Below are positions 51,557 to 60,501 of a DNA stretch of 64,000 bases, piece by piece. The stretch's first letter is position 1. Every line of letters begins with the position of its first letter. The stretch lies in assembly GCF_018885265.1 (NCBI RefSeq), contig NZ_CP076538.1, positions 2,268,001 through 2,332,000 of the forward strand, read 5' to 3'. Below the pieces are notes generated by a model. That model did no database searches, was not told the DNA's origin, and saw nothing but the letters and a program-made list of their open reading frames with translations. Both the position numbers and the translations under genes were made by a program. The stretch comes from Amycolatopsis aidingensis. GTDB lineage: Bacteria; Actinomycetota; Actinomycetes; Mycobacteriales; Pseudonocardiaceae.

Positions 51557-53308
51557 GTGGTGACGTCCTCCGTGAGCGATCCGGGATGGCAGCCTCCGCG
51601 GCCCCCGCTCGACACCCCGTGGACCGGCCAGGTCGGCCCGGACAACGCCCTGCCGGAGTATCCCCGGCCGCGGCTGGTCCGGCGGCGCTGGCTGAACCTC
51701 AACGGCGTCTGGGAGTACACCACCCCCGGCCGGTACGGCGAGCGGATCCTGGTGCCATACCCGCCGGAGTCTGCGCTGTCCGGGATCGGGCGGCACGACG
51801 ACCGGATGTGGTACCGGCGCACCTTCGAGCTGCCCGATGGCTGGGAAGGCGACCGGGTGCTGCTGCACTTCGGCGCGGTCGACCAGGTGGCGAGGGTCTG
51901 GGTGAACAACCAGCTCGTCGCCACCCACGAGGGCGGGTACACCGCGTTCACCGCGGACATCAGCGGCGCGCTGCGAACCGAGGGGGAGCAGGAGCTGGTG
52001 GTACGCGCCGAGGACACCGGCGACCGCGGCACCTTCCCGGTCGGCAAGCAGGCGAACGACCCCGGCGGAATCCTGTACACCCAGGCCTCCGGCATCTGGC
52101 AGACGGTCTGGCTGGAGCCGGTGGGGCCCGCGTACGTCGAGCGGCTGGACGTCGCCGGTGAGCGCACCGGGTTCGCGGTCACCCCGCGGGTCAGTGGTGC
52201 GCAGGGGCACCGGGCCGAGGTGGTGGTGACCGAGCCGGGCGGGGCGGAGGTCGCCCGTGCCACCGGGCCCGCCGGGGACCGGCTGTGGCTGCCGGTGCCC
52301 GAGCCCCGGTCGTGGAGCCCGGCGGACCCGTACCTGTACGACCTGACCGTGCGCCTGCTGGCCGCCGACGGCCGGGCGGCGGACGAGGCGTCGAGCTACG
52401 CCGGCCTGCGCACCATCGAGTTGGTCCCGGACGGGCAGGGCAGGCCGCGGATCGCGCTGAACGGCCGGATCACCTTCCTGCACGGCCCGCTGGACCAGGG
52501 CTACTGGCCGGACGGGATCTACACCGCGCCCACCGACGAGGCGTTGCGCTTCGACCTGGAGCAGACCAGGCAGGCAGGCTTCAACTGTGTGCGCAAGCAC
52601 GTCAAGGTCGAGCCCGAGCGCTGGTACTACTGGGCCGACCGGCTCGGCCTGCTGGTCTGGCAGGACATGCCCAACCTGCCGGTACTGCTGGACAACCCAC
52701 CCGGACCGCAGGCCCCGCCGGTCCGGCAGGCGCGGCTGCGGTTCGAGGCAGAGCTGGCCGCGCTGATCGGGCAGCTGCGCGGGGTGACCTCGATCATCGG
52801 CTGGGTTCCGTTCAACGAGGGCTGGGGCGAGTACGACACCGCGCGGATCGCCGCCGAGGTCAAGGCCGCCGATCCGGACCGGCTGGTGGTCGCCGACAGC
52901 GGGGTCAACTGCTGCCACTCGCATCCGGACAGCGGCGCGGGCGACGTCTACGACGACCACACCTACGTCGGCCCGGGGCGGCCGGAGATCCGGGACCGGC
53001 GTGCCCTGGCCGCGGGGGAGTACGGCGGCCTGGGACTGGTGCTCGATGGGCACTCGTGGCCGGGGCAGCCGCAGGCATACGAGATGGCCACCGATGCCGA
53101 GCGGCTCACCGGGCGCTATGCCGAGATGAGCCGGGACCTGGCCGCGGTGGTCCGGGACAACGGGCTGTCGTTGGCGATCTACACCCAGACCACGGATGTG
53201 GAGAACGAGGTCAACGGCCTGCTCAGCTACGACCGGCGCGTGGTCAAGCCGGATCTCACCGTGGTCGCCGAGCACAACCGGGCCGTGATCGACATCGGCT
53301 CGGACTGA
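51557..53308 (+). CDS. Glycoside hydrolase family 2 protein
   Basis: 583 residues from a GTG. GH2 layout: N-terminal sugar-binding jelly roll (WYRRTFELPDGWEGDRVLLH, FGAVDQVARVWVNNQLVATH), an immunoglobulin-like middle and a TIM barrel. The acid/base is Glu421 in GWVPFNEGWGEYD and the nucleophile is Glu488 in LAAGEYGGLG. It lacks a signal peptide, so it is probably cytoplasmic. Its closest class is beta-galactosidase/glucuronidase-like proteins; the exact sugar is not clear. It is part of the block between the glycosyltransferase and GH57 genes. Confidence 0.9.
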   Translation: MVTSSVSDPGWQPPRPPLDTPWTGQVGPDNALPEYPRPRLVRRRWLNLNGVWEYTTPGRYGERILVPYPPESALSGIGRHDDRMWYRRTFELPDGWEGDRVLLHFGAVDQVARVWVNNQLVATHEGGYTAFTADISGALRTEGEQELVVRAEDTGDRGTFPVGKQANDPGGILYTQASGIWQTVWLEPVGPAYVERLDVAGERTGFAVTPRVSGAQGHRAEVVVTEPGGAEVARATGPAGDRLWLPVPEPRSWSPADPYLYDLTVRLLAADGRAADEASSYAGLRTIELVPDGQGRPRIALNGRITFLHGPLDQGYWPDGIYTAPTDEALRFDLEQTRQAGFNCVRKHVKVEPERWYYWADRLGLLVWQDMPNLPVLLDNPPGPQAPPVRQARLRFEAELAALIGQLRGVTSIIGWVPFNEGWGEYDTARIAAEVKAADPDRLVVADSGVNCCHSHPDSGAGDVYDDHTYVGPGRPEIRDRRALAAGEYGGLGLVLDGHSWPGQPQAYEMATDAERLTGRYAEMSRDLAAVVRDNGLSLAIYTQTTDVENEVNGLLSYDRRVVKPDLTVVAEHNRAVIDIGSD

Positions 53309-53410
53309 CGGCGGCACCTGCCACCGGTAACGCGACCGGGCGTGCGGACCAAGAGTGCACGAAAGCACAACCACGACGCACGCAGGAGCAACGGTGAGAC
53401 AGGTGAGCGG

Positions 53411-54001
53411 ATGACCCGAGCATCGGAGGAACAGGATGTAGCGAGGATCGGGCGCGACCCGGCGGCGTTCGAAGCCTTCTACCGCGAGCACGTGGACCTG
53501 ATCCAGCGGTTCATCGCACGCCGGGTCGGTGACCCGATGCGCGCCGCCGACCTGGCCGCGGACGTGTTCCTCGCGGCCATCGAATCGGCACACACCTACC
53601 GCGCCGCCCGTGGCGGGCCGACGGGCTGGCTGTTCGGCGTGGCGCGCAACGTGCTCGCGGCCGAGCGGCGGCGGCATGCCCGCGGGCTACGGGCCGAGAG
53701 CAGGGTCGCCGGGCGAGCGCTCGTCGACCGCGACGACATCGCCCTGATCGAGGAACGGATCGACGCCGAAAGCCAGTCCCGGCGGCTGTACCAGGCCATG
53801 GACGAGCTGGCCGAGGGCGAGCGCGCCGTGCTCGAACTGGTTGCCCTGGACGGACTCGCCGTCACCGACGCCGCGAAGGCGCTGGGAATCCGGCCGACCG
53901 CGGCCAGGGTGCGGCTGCACCGGGCGCGCAGACAACTCCAGCACCACCTCAGGCCAGACGCGACCGATGGGGTCGCCGCACCCGTGGAGGTATTGCCATG
54001 A
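53411..54001 (+). CDS. ECF-type RNA polymerase sigma factor
   Basis: 196 residues from the ATG at 53411. Region 2: FEAFYREHVDLIQRFIARRV, DLAADVFLAAIESAHTYRAA and GWLFGVARNVLAAERRRHAR. Region 4: LAEGERAVLELVALDGLAVT and ALGIRPTAARVRLHRARRQL. It is coupled by an ATGA overlap to a membrane protein, as in sigma/anti-sigma pairs. The target promoters are unknown. Confidence 0.92.
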   Translation: MTRASEEQDVARIGRDPAAFEAFYREHVDLIQRFIARRVGDPMRAADLAADVFLAAIESAHTYRAARGGPTGWLFGVARNVLAAERRRHARGLRAESRVAGRALVDRDDIALIEERIDAESQSRRLYQAMDELAEGERAVLELVALDGLAVTDAAKALGIRPTAARVRLHRARRQLQHHLRPDATDGVAAPVEVLP

Positions 54002-54681
54002 ACACCAGCCACCAGCCGCGCGGACGGTTCGAGGACCGGCTGCTGGTCTCCCTGAAGCAGGTCGTCAGCGAACGCGCCGCCGAACTCCCCGCAACCCCCG
54101 AAACCACTGAAACCGCCGGTGCCACCTCGGCCCGGCGCAGGCCACGGCTGGCGATCGCGGCCGGCGTTGCCGCCTGCGGTGCCGCGGGAGCGGTCGCGCT
54201 TCCCATGGCGCTCGGTGGCAGCAGTGCGGCGTTCGCGGTGGAACCGCAGCAGGACGGCACCGTGCGCGTGGAGATCAGCGATTTGCGCGACGCCGGGGAA
54301 CTCGAGGCCGCGCTGGGCGAGCACGGCATCAACGCGGTGATCGACTACCTGCCGGAAGGCAAGATGTGCAAGCAACCGCGGTTCCCCGGCACCGGTCCCG
54401 ACATGGGCGGGCCGATGGCGCTGCGGGTGGAGGGGAACTCGGCGGTCTTCACGCTGCGGCCCGCGGACTTCCGCGGCGACCGGGCACTGGTGCTCAGCAC
54501 CATGGGCAGCCGGGACGTGACCGGGATCCAGCTCGCCACGGCCACCACGCCGGTGCCGCCCTGCGAGCCGGTGGACATGGACGAGGCGCTGCCACCGGTT
54601 CCTCCCGCCGGGGACGGTGTCTCGAACGACGCCGATGTCTCGAGCGGCGGTGAGCGGGGGCTGGACACCAGGACCGGCTGA
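53998..54681 (+). CDS. Single-span membrane protein coupled to the sigma factor (anti-sigma-like role)
   Basis: 227 residues; the start overlaps the sigma gene stop by 4 bp. The N-terminal part (about 45 residues) is soluble and Arg/Glu-rich, then one membrane span (LAIAAGVAACGAAGAVALPM) and an extracellular domain (EISDLRDAGELEAALGEHGI, MCKQPRFPGTGPD). No zinc anti-sigma motif (HxxxCxxC) is visible. By position and topology it may modulate the sigma factor; its sequence does not place it in a known family. Confidence 0.7.
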   Translation: MNTSHQPRGRFEDRLLVSLKQVVSERAAELPATPETTETAGATSARRRPRLAIAAGVAACGAAGAVALPMALGGSSAAFAVEPQQDGTVRVEISDLRDAGELEAALGEHGINAVIDYLPEGKMCKQPRFPGTGPDMGGPMALRVEGNSAVFTLRPADFRGDRALVLSTMGSRDVTGIQLATATTPVPPCEPVDMDEALPPVPPAGDGVSNDADVSSGGERGLDTRTG

Positions 54682-54688
54682 CCCTGCC

Positions 54689-54722
54689 CGCGGGTGGCCA
54701 CGACCGGTCGTGGCCACCCGCG
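54689..54722. terminator. 34-bp perfect palindrome after the sigma operon
   Basis: A perfect palindrome with no spacer, two 17-base arms meeting at 54705/54706; the centre is ACCGGT and the arms contain GTGGCCACG. It begins 8 bp after the membrane-protein stop and lies between convergent genes, so it can act as a bidirectional terminator. The absence of a T-run is usual for this group. Confidence 0.75.
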
Positions 54723-54734
54723 AGTGGGCGGTGT

Positions 54735-54818
54735 CCGAACGGCCAACGCGCGGACGTGGGCGGCCAACGCGTGCGCGTGGGCGGCCAACACGCGGATGTG
54801 GGGAGCAAACACGCCGTG
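54735..54818. repeat. Imperfect 21-bp tandem repeats (about four units)
   Basis: Units at 54735-54755, 54756-54776, 54777-54797 and 54798-54818 share the core GTGGGCGGCCAAC(G/A)CG, with the first and last most diverged. They sit in the gap between the sigma operon and the GH57 gene; no gene covers them. The period of 21 is a multiple of three and also two helical turns. No function can be assigned. Confidence 0.7.
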
Positions 54819-54838
54819 GCGGGGGCGCCGCGTGGTGC

Positions 54839-56344
54839 TCAACCCAGGTCGCGGGCGTCCAGGCGGCCGAACGGGCCGTCCTCGGTGCGCAGGGCCGCCG
54901 CCCTGCGCACCGCCTGGTCCGCCTGGCCTGCGCGCAGCAGTCCGGCCAGTTCGTCGAAGCGTTCGGTGTGCACCCTGGCCCGCCTGCGGGCGTAGTCGGC
55001 GGCGGAGTCCTTGGTGACCATGAACGCCCAGTCGCTGGAAAGGGCCAGCAGGGCCTCGGTGACCAGCTGGTCGCGTGCGGGGTCCCGGGCGGCGCGGTGC
55101 ATCCCTTCCAGCGCGGGGAACAGGCGTTCCTGCAGCCCGGCGTTGGCCCGGACCATATCGGCGACCTGCTCGCCGTCCCAGACCCGCCAGTCCTTGCCTG
55201 ATCCCCAGGACGAGGCGGGCAAGTCCACCGGGCCGCCGAGGTGACCGGCCGCCAGCGCGCCGCGCAGGGTGGTCACCCGGACCCCGGCCTCCGGCAGCGC
55301 GCGCAGCACGGCCTCCAGCCAGGCGGGGCCCTCGTGCCACCAGTGCCCGAACAGCTCGGTGTCGTAAGCTGCCACGACCAGTGCCTGCCTGCCGTGCCGC
55401 GCACGCAGCTCGCGCAGCCGGGTCACCACGGTGTCCACGAAGTCCTTGACGTGCAGGCGCAGGGTGTCCGCGGCCAGCGCCGGTTCGTAGGGTGCCTTCT
55501 GCTCGGGCGGCACCTGCTTGCCGGTGACCCTGGACGGCTTCAGCCCGACCTCGTGCGCCCAGGTGTGGAAGTCCCGGTAGGAGGAATGCCCTGGGTAGCC
55601 GGCCTTCGGTGACCAGACCCGGTAGGTGACCTCCAGGTCCCGCCCGAAGCACACCACCTCCGAGGAGCCGACGGTGCGCGCGGCCGAGGTGTCCCCGCGC
55701 AGCGAGGGTCCGTCCACAAGGAAGTGTCCCACCCCAGCCGCGGCGTAGCCGTCCTCCATGCCGGGGGCGTACCCGCACTCCGGCGCCCAGATCCCTTGTG
55801 GACGGTGGCCGACACGCAGCCCGGTGTCGGCCAGCCCGCCGCGCAGGGCGAAGGAACGCAGGCGCTCGTCCAGCAACGGCTGGAAGGGGTGGGCGAGCGG
55901 CCCGCCGAGCAGCTCGGCCACCTCGGAGTCCACAAGGGATCGAAGGATCGGGGAGAAGCCGTGTCGCCAGTGCGTTTCGAAGTCGTCCAGTGCGCCGGAG
56001 GCGGCGCGATACTCCCCGGCCGCCAGCGCGCTGAGCGGCCCGTTGCCCTGCCAGAGGGTGGCGGCATGCTCGGCGCGCAGCTGCCAGGTGCCCAGCCACT
56101 CGTGGAAGGCGCGCAGGCAGTACGGGTCGTCCAGCTGTGCGGCCAGCACCGGGGTGACCCCGAGGGTGAGCACATCCCGCTTGCCCTCCTCGGCGAAGCG
56201 GCGCAGCAGGTCCACCACCGGCAGGTAGGAGTGCGCCCATGCCTGGTAGAGCCATTCCTCGCCGACCGGCCAGGATCCATGGTGCGCCAGCCACGGCAGG
56301 TGGCTGTGCAGCACCAGGCAGAAGGTTCCCTCGGAGTCGCTCAC
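54839..56344 (-). CDS. GH57 alpha-glucan branching enzyme (Rv3031-like)
   Basis: 501 residues from a GTG at 56344 that overlaps the methyltransferase stop by 4 bp. GH57 regions: CLVLHSHLPW (His13, His15), GIWAPECGYAPG with nucleophile Glu189, and VVAAYDTELFGHWWHEGPAW with acid/base Asp328; the C-terminal helical DUF1957 part follows. It matches M. tuberculosis Rv3031, thought to branch the alpha-1,4-glucan backbone of methylglucose lipopolysaccharide. The start is set by the HSHLPW block; further upstream in-frame sequence is antisense-like. Confidence 0.92.
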   Translation of the reverse strand: MSDSEGTFCLVLHSHLPWLAHHGSWPVGEEWLYQAWAHSYLPVVDLLRRFAEEGKRDVLTLGVTPVLAAQLDDPYCLRAFHEWLGTWQLRAEHAATLWQGNGPLSALAAGEYRAASGALDDFETHWRHGFSPILRSLVDSEVAELLGGPLAHPFQPLLDERLRSFALRGGLADTGLRVGHRPQGIWAPECGYAPGMEDGYAAAGVGHFLVDGPSLRGDTSAARTVGSSEVVCFGRDLEVTYRVWSPKAGYPGHSSYRDFHTWAHEVGLKPSRVTGKQVPPEQKAPYEPALAADTLRLHVKDFVDTVVTRLRELRARHGRQALVVAAYDTELFGHWWHEGPAWLEAVLRALPEAGVRVTTLRGALAAGHLGGPVDLPASSWGSGKDWRVWDGEQVADMVRANAGLQERLFPALEGMHRAARDPARDQLVTEALLALSSDWAFMVTKDSAADYARRRARVHTERFDELAGLLRAGQADQAVRRAAALRTEDGPFGRLDARDLG

Positions 56345-57123
56345 CGGGCCACCGCCACCGCGACCAGGTCCAGGCTGGCGTCCAGGTCCTCGCCGTGGAT
56401 CGCGAAGTCCGCGGCACCGATCGCGCTGACGTCCGCCAGCAGGCCCGCGGGCCATTCGGCCTGGCCGGGGAGGGAACCCATCACCACCCGCAACTGCGCG
56501 TCGATGATGCCGTCGTACCGCCGGTCCAGCTCGCGCAGCGCCGGGCCATGGTGCAGCCCGTGCAGCAGCTCGACGTCGAATCCGGAAGTCCTCAGTAGAC
56601 TATCCAGTTCGGACGGTGAGAGCTCCCTGGTGTGGTAGGGATTGAGCGGGGTGTCCGAGTCCGGGGTGAAGGTCAGCCGGTTCGGCGTGGTGACCAGCAG
56701 CCGCCCGCCCGGCCGGAGCACCCGCAGGCATTCGGCGAGGAACCCTTCCTGGTCCCACAGGTGCTCGATCACCTGGAAGTTGGCCACCACGTCCATGCTG
56801 CCGGTGCCGACCGGAAGGAACGCCAGGTTGGCCCGCACCGGAGACACCCGCGGGTAGTGCTCGGCCACATGCGCCATCGCCTGCTCGTCGTAGTCCACGG
56901 CGAGCACCCCGGCAGCCTCCCGCGAGATCAGCCCCGCGCCGTAGCCCTCGCCGCAGCCCGCCTCCAGCACGGTGGCGTTCACGCAGTACGGCAGCAGGGC
57001 GTGGTAGGCCGCTTCGTGGCGGCGGTACCAGTAATTTTCCTCGGGTACGCCGGGGACGGTCCGCTCACCGGTCAGGTGCAGGGTCGCGGCCCGCGCCGCC
57101 GCCTCGGTGGATGGGGTGCTCAC
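56341..57123 (-). CDS. Class I SAM methyltransferase (Rv3030-like)
   Basis: 260 residues. The N-terminal block LTGERTVPGVPEENYWYRRH is typical of this branch. SAM motif: ATVLEAGCGEGYGAGLI followed by LAVDYDEQAMAHVAEHYP; VVANFQVIEHLWDQEGFLAE and LRVLRPGGRLLVTTPNRLTF follow. M. tuberculosis Rv3030, in the same position, is a predicted sugar O-methyltransferase of MGLP synthesis. It overlaps the GH57 gene (GTGA). It probably methylates glucosyl residues of an intracellular polysaccharide, by synteny. Confidence 0.9.
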   Translation of the reverse strand: MSTPSTEAAARAATLHLTGERTVPGVPEENYWYRRHEAAYHALLPYCVNATVLEAGCGEGYGAGLISREAAGVLAVDYDEQAMAHVAEHYPRVSPVRANLAFLPVGTGSMDVVANFQVIEHLWDQEGFLAECLRVLRPGGRLLVTTPNRLTFTPDSDTPLNPYHTRELSPSELDSLLRTSGFDVELLHGLHHGPALRELDRRYDGIIDAQLRVVMGSLPGQAEWPAGLLADVSAIGAADFAIHGEDLDASLDLVAVAVAR

Positions 57124-57185
57124 ACGTCAGGACCCTAACTGGCCGGTAGCCACCGGCACATCCGGCAGGTGTCCTGCCGGTGCGC

Positions 57186-57389
57186 TCAGCGTGGTGGGGG
57201 AGTGCTGCCGCCGTCCCTGTTGCCGTTGCCGCCGCTGCCCTTGTCCCGCAGCTTGTTCAGCATCTCCTTGGCCTGTGCCCGGCGGCGTGGATCGCCTGCG
57301 AACTCTTTGGCCTGGTTGATGACCTTGCGGCCCTGTGGACTCCGCGCGTAGGCGGCGAGCTTGACCGCCTTGCTGAACAGTGATGCCAT
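57186..57389 (-). CDS. Small basic protein, unknown function
   Basis: 67 residues from the ATG at 57389 with GAGGT upstream. A helical Lys/Arg-rich part (SKAVKLAAYARSPQGRKVIN, QAKEFAGDPRRRAQAKEMLN) precedes a Gly/Asn/Pro-rich tail. It lies between DegV and the methyltransferase on the same strand. No family is claimed; similar short proteins are frequent next to actinomycete DegV/etf genes. Confidence 0.65.
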   Translation of the reverse strand: MASLFSKAVKLAAYARSPQGRKVINQAKEFAGDPRRRAQAKEMLNKLRDKGSGGNGNRDGGSTPPPR

Positions 57390-57465
57390 CTCGGGACCTC
57401 CGGTACTCGACGTCGATACCGCAATCATCCAAACGTGCGGGCTCCGCCGCCAGTTCCGTCCGGTT

Positions 57466-58305
57466 TTACAGCACGGGAGCCACGGTGATGCCCAGCGCCC
57501 CCGGGCCGACATGCGCCCCGATCACCGTGCTGGCCTGGACCAGGGTGATCTCCCGCAGGTCCCGGACCTGCTCGCGGAGTTGCCGCACCACGGTCATCTC
57601 CCTGGCCGAGGGTGCGGCGCAGGCGATCGCCATGTCCACCGGACGAGGCCCGGCCCGTTCCACCGCGATCTCGGTCAGCTTGGCGAGCGCCCGCTTCGCC
57701 CCTGGCACCCTTGTCACCGGTGCCACCTCGCCCCGGTGCACGGTGAGCAGCGGCTTCAGCGAGAGCGCGGTGCCCAGCAGCGCGGAGGCCGCGCCGATCC
57801 GCCCGCCCCTGCGCAGGTACTCCAGGGTGTCCACGTAGATCAGTTCGGTGCTGGCCGCGCAGCGCCACTCGGTCACCTCGATGACCCGGCGGGTGTGCGC
57901 CCCGGCCGCAGCCGCGCGCGCCGCGGAGAGCACCGCGAACCCGAGGCTCATCCCGGTGGTGGCGCTGTCCACCACGTGCACGGGTATCTGGACCTGCTGG
58001 GCCGCGGCTCGCGCGGCCTCCACCGTCTGGGACATCCGGCCGGAGATGTGCACACTGACGATGGCGTCCGCACCCTGGCTGGCTGCTTGCTGGTAGGTCC
58101 AGAAGAACGCACCCTGATCGGGTGGTGCCGTGGAAACCGGCTCGCCCGCACGCAACGACTCGATCAGTTCGGCGCGATCGAACCGGTTCTCGTCGTCGAT
58201 GCGGTCACCCACGCGGATCTGGACCTGCACGACCGTGACCCCCCACTGGGCAGCGAGCTGCTCGGGGATGCAGGCGGTCGAATCGGTGATCACTGCTACG
58301 GGCAC
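57466..58305 (-). CDS. DegV-family fatty-acid-binding protein
   Basis: 279 residues. DegV marks: VAVITDSTACIPEQLAAQWG, VSTAPPDQGAFFWTYQ, IVSVHISGRMSQTVEAAR, VHVVDSATTGMSLGFAV, and LEYLRRGGRIGAASALLGTA. In Gram-positives the homologues (FakB) bind fatty acids and present them to FakA kinase; no fakA is in the window. It heads the minus-strand set, divergent from etfB. Confidence 0.92.
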   Translation of the reverse strand: MPVAVITDSTACIPEQLAAQWGVTVVQVQIRVGDRIDDENRFDRAELIESLRAGEPVSTAPPDQGAFFWTYQQAASQGADAIVSVHISGRMSQTVEAARAAAQQVQIPVHVVDSATTGMSLGFAVLSAARAAAAGAHTRRVIEVTEWRCAASTELIYVDTLEYLRRGGRIGAASALLGTALSLKPLLTVHRGEVAPVTRVPGAKRALAKLTEIAVERAGPRPVDMAIACAAPSAREMTVVRQLREQVRDLREITLVQASTVIGAHVGPGALGITVAPVL

Positions 58306-58492
58306 GTTCGGCAGGTTAACCCGTTTACACCCACTTGAAGTAGTCCGGTACGTCCGAACGGGTGTGATGGCGCACCGGAAGTAGTGACCTCCCCGACGTT
58401 ACCCTCCGGTGGCCGTAGAATAACGGGACCATCGTCTCAATAAGTCGCGATTCCAGGTGAATGCGGTCACCTCGGCGCGCCAACCGGCCCGG

Positions 58493-58520
58493 TTGCGCAT
58501 AATCTACCGGCCAGTAATAC
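58493..58520 (+). promoter_or_regulatory. Possible promoter of etfB
   Basis: TTGCGC (58493-58498), 16 bases, TAATAC (58515-58520), in the 254-bp gap between divergent degV-like and etfB genes. The hexamers are close to actinomycete sigma70-type -35 and -10 elements. It lies 40 bp upstream of the etfB ATG, with GGGAGG between. Rest of the gap: no gene or clear repeat. Start site not verified. Confidence 0.35.
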
Positions 58521-58559
58521 CTAGCAGCGCTCCATCCAGCGGGAGGTCGAACAAGCCCC

Positions 58560-59345
58560 ATGACCAACATCGTCGTCCTGGTCAAGCAGGTGCCGGACAC
58601 CTATTCGGAGCGCAAGCTCACGGCTGGTGACCACACCCTGGACCGTGAATCCGCCGACGCCGTGCTCGACGAGATCAACGAGAAGGCCGTCGAGGAAGCC
58701 CTGAAGATCAAGGAAGCGGGCGAGGGCGAGGTCACCGTCGTCTCGGTGGGCCCGGACCGCGCGACCGATGCCATCCGCAAGGCCCTCTCGATGGGCGCGG
58801 ACAAGGCCATCCATGTCTCCGACGAGTCGCTGCACGGTTCGGACGTGCTGGCCACCGCCAAGGTCATCGCCGCGGCCATTGGCCGGGTCGAGGGCTATGA
58901 CCTGATCATCGCCGGCAACGAGGCCTCGGACGGCCGCGGCGGCGCGGTGCCTGCGGTGCTGGCCGAGCTGCTGGGCATCCCGCAGCTGACCCACGTCCGG
59001 ACGCTGAACGTGGAGGGCTCTACCGTCAAGGCCGACCGGGAAACGGAGGAGGGCATCACCCACCTCGAGGCCGCCCTGCCCGCACTGGTGAGCGTCGGCG
59101 AGAAGATCAACGAGCCGCGCTACCCCTCCTTCAAGGGCATCATGGCCGCCAAGAAGAAGCCGGTGGAGACCCTGACCGTGGCCGACCTCGGTGTGGACGC
59201 CGGTGCCGTCGGCCTCGGCAACGCCTGGTCCGCCGTGGTCGAGTCGGCCCCCAAGCCCCCGCGGCAGGCGGGCCAGCGGGTCGACGACGAGGGCGACGGC
59301 GGCACCAAGGTCGCCGAGTACCTGGTCAGCCAGAAGATCATCTGA
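58560..59345 (+). CDS. etfB: Electron transfer flavoprotein beta subunit
   Basis: 261 residues. Beta-subunit marks: MTNIVVLVKQVPDTYSERKL, the AMP-binding segment DLIIAGNEASDGRGGAVPAV and the signature VKADRETEEGITHLEAALPA. With etfA it forms a heterodimer carrying FAD and AMP that takes electrons from acyl-CoA dehydrogenases to the respiratory chain. It is 38 bp before etfA, same operon. GGGAGG is 13 bases upstream of the ATG. Homologue of M. tuberculosis Rv3029c (FixA). Confidence 0.96.
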   Translation: MTNIVVLVKQVPDTYSERKLTAGDHTLDRESADAVLDEINEKAVEEALKIKEAGEGEVTVVSVGPDRATDAIRKALSMGADKAIHVSDESLHGSDVLATAKVIAAAIGRVEGYDLIIAGNEASDGRGGAVPAVLAELLGIPQLTHVRTLNVEGSTVKADRETEEGITHLEAALPALVSVGEKINEPRYPSFKGIMAAKKKPVETLTVADLGVDAGAVGLGNAWSAVVESAPKPPRQAGQRVDDEGDGGTKVAEYLVSQKII

Positions 59346-59383
59346 GAGAGCGCCGCGCGGGATTTAAGGAGACGAAGAAACGT

Positions 59384-60343
59384 ATGGCTGAGGTACTGGT
59401 CCTCGTCGACCATGTCGACGGTGAGGTCAAGAAGGTCACCTACGAACTGCTGACCGCGGCGCGCGCGCTCGGCGAGCCCGCCGCCGTCGTGGTGGGCGCC
59501 CCCGGCACGGCCGGCAAGGTCAAGGAGTCCCTGGGCTCCTACGGGGCCGCCAAGGTTTACGTGGCCGAGTCCGAGGACGCCACGGGCTACCTGGTCACCC
59601 CGAAGGTGGACGCGCTGGCCGCCGCGGCGGCCAAGGGGTCCCCGGCCGCCGTGCTGGTGCCCGCCAGCGCGGAGGGCAAGGAGGTCTCCGCGCGGCTGGC
59701 CGCCCGGCTCGAGGCGGGGCTGCTGGTGGACGTGGTCGGCGTGAACGCCGACGGCACCGTCGACCAGTCCATCTTCGGCGGCGCGTACTCGGTGAAGTCC
59801 AGGTCCGCCAAGGGCGCGCCGGTGATCTCGGTGCGCCCCGGTAGCGTGGACGCCGAGCAGGCCGATGGCGCGGCCGCCGAGGAGCCGCTGGAGCTGCCCG
59901 CGGTGGACCCGGCCAAGTCTGCCAAGATCACCGGGGTGGAGCCGGTGGTCGGCGGGGACCGGCCGGAGCTGACCGAGGCGACGATCGTCGTCTCCGGCGG
60001 CCGTGGCGTCGGTTCGGCCGAGCAGTTCGACGTGGTGGAGAAGCTGGCCGACTCGCTCGGCGCGGCCGTCGGCGCCTCCCGCGCTGCGGTGGACTCCGGG
60101 TACTACCCCGCGCAGTTCCAGGTGGGGCAGACGGGTAAGACGGTCTCCCCGCAGCTCTACGTGGCGCTCGGGATCTCCGGTGCCATCCAGCACCGCGCCG
60201 GGATGCAGACCTCGAAGACGATCGTCGCGGTGAACAAGGACCCGGAGGCGCCGATCTTCGAGGTCGCCGACTTCGGCGTGGTCGGCGACCTGTTCAAGGT
60301 GGCTCCCCAGCTCACCGAGGAAGTCACCAAGCGTAAGGGCTGA
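59384..60343 (+). CDS. etfA: Electron transfer flavoprotein alpha subunit
   Basis: 319 residues. The C-terminal FAD domain includes [60 protein letters not shown] and [20 protein letters not shown], the ETF-alpha signature. AAGGAG precedes the ATG. Partner of etfB; it links beta-oxidation and related dehydrogenations to respiration. Homologue of Rv3028c (FixB). It ends before the repeat hairpin at 60356. Confidence 0.96.
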   Translation: MAEVLVLVDHVDGEVKKVTYELLTAARALGEPAAVVVGAPGTAGKVKESLGSYGAAKVYVAESEDATGYLVTPKVDALAAAAAKGSPAAVLVPASAEGKEVSARLAARLEAGLLVDVVGVNADGTVDQSIFGGAYSVKSRSAKGAPVISVRPGSVDAEQADGAAAEEPLELPAVDPAKSAKITGVEPVVGGDRPELTEATIVVSGGRGVGSAEQFDVVEKLADSLGAAVGASRAAVDSGYYPAQFQVGQTGKTVSPQLYVALGISGAIQHRAGMQTSKTIVAVNKDPEAPIFEVADFGVVGDLFKVAPQLTEEVTKRKG

Positions 60344-60355
60344 CCCCTTCGCCAA

Positions 60356-60412
60356 CTGCTGTGCGTGGCCCGTTCCCTGCGAAATTTGCAGGGAACGGGC
60401 CACGCACAGCAG
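60356..60412. repeat. Intergenic hairpin repeat, copy 2 (terminator-like)
   Basis: A perfect 25-bp stem (60356-60380 with 60388-60412) around GAAATTT, which itself can pair further. It begins 12 bp after the etfA stop. It shares the arm sequence GTGGCCCGTTC and the CTGCTGTG flank with the copy at 44016-44070. Both have an A+T-rich loop of the form GxAATT. It can end etfA transcription. Full symmetry suggests recent spread or strong selection. Confidence 0.82.
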
Positions 60413-60501
60413 GAGGGCAAACCGGGTGTTAACGGACTGTGCATTGAGCGGTCATGGGATCGCACTCTTCGCGGTCCATTGGTGCCGGGTACACCTAGGG
60501 C

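Noticed and set aside
51512..53677. 721-codon minus-strand ORF opposite the GH2 gene
   Set aside because: Antisense shadow of a clearly functional GH2 gene with both catalytic Glu residues.
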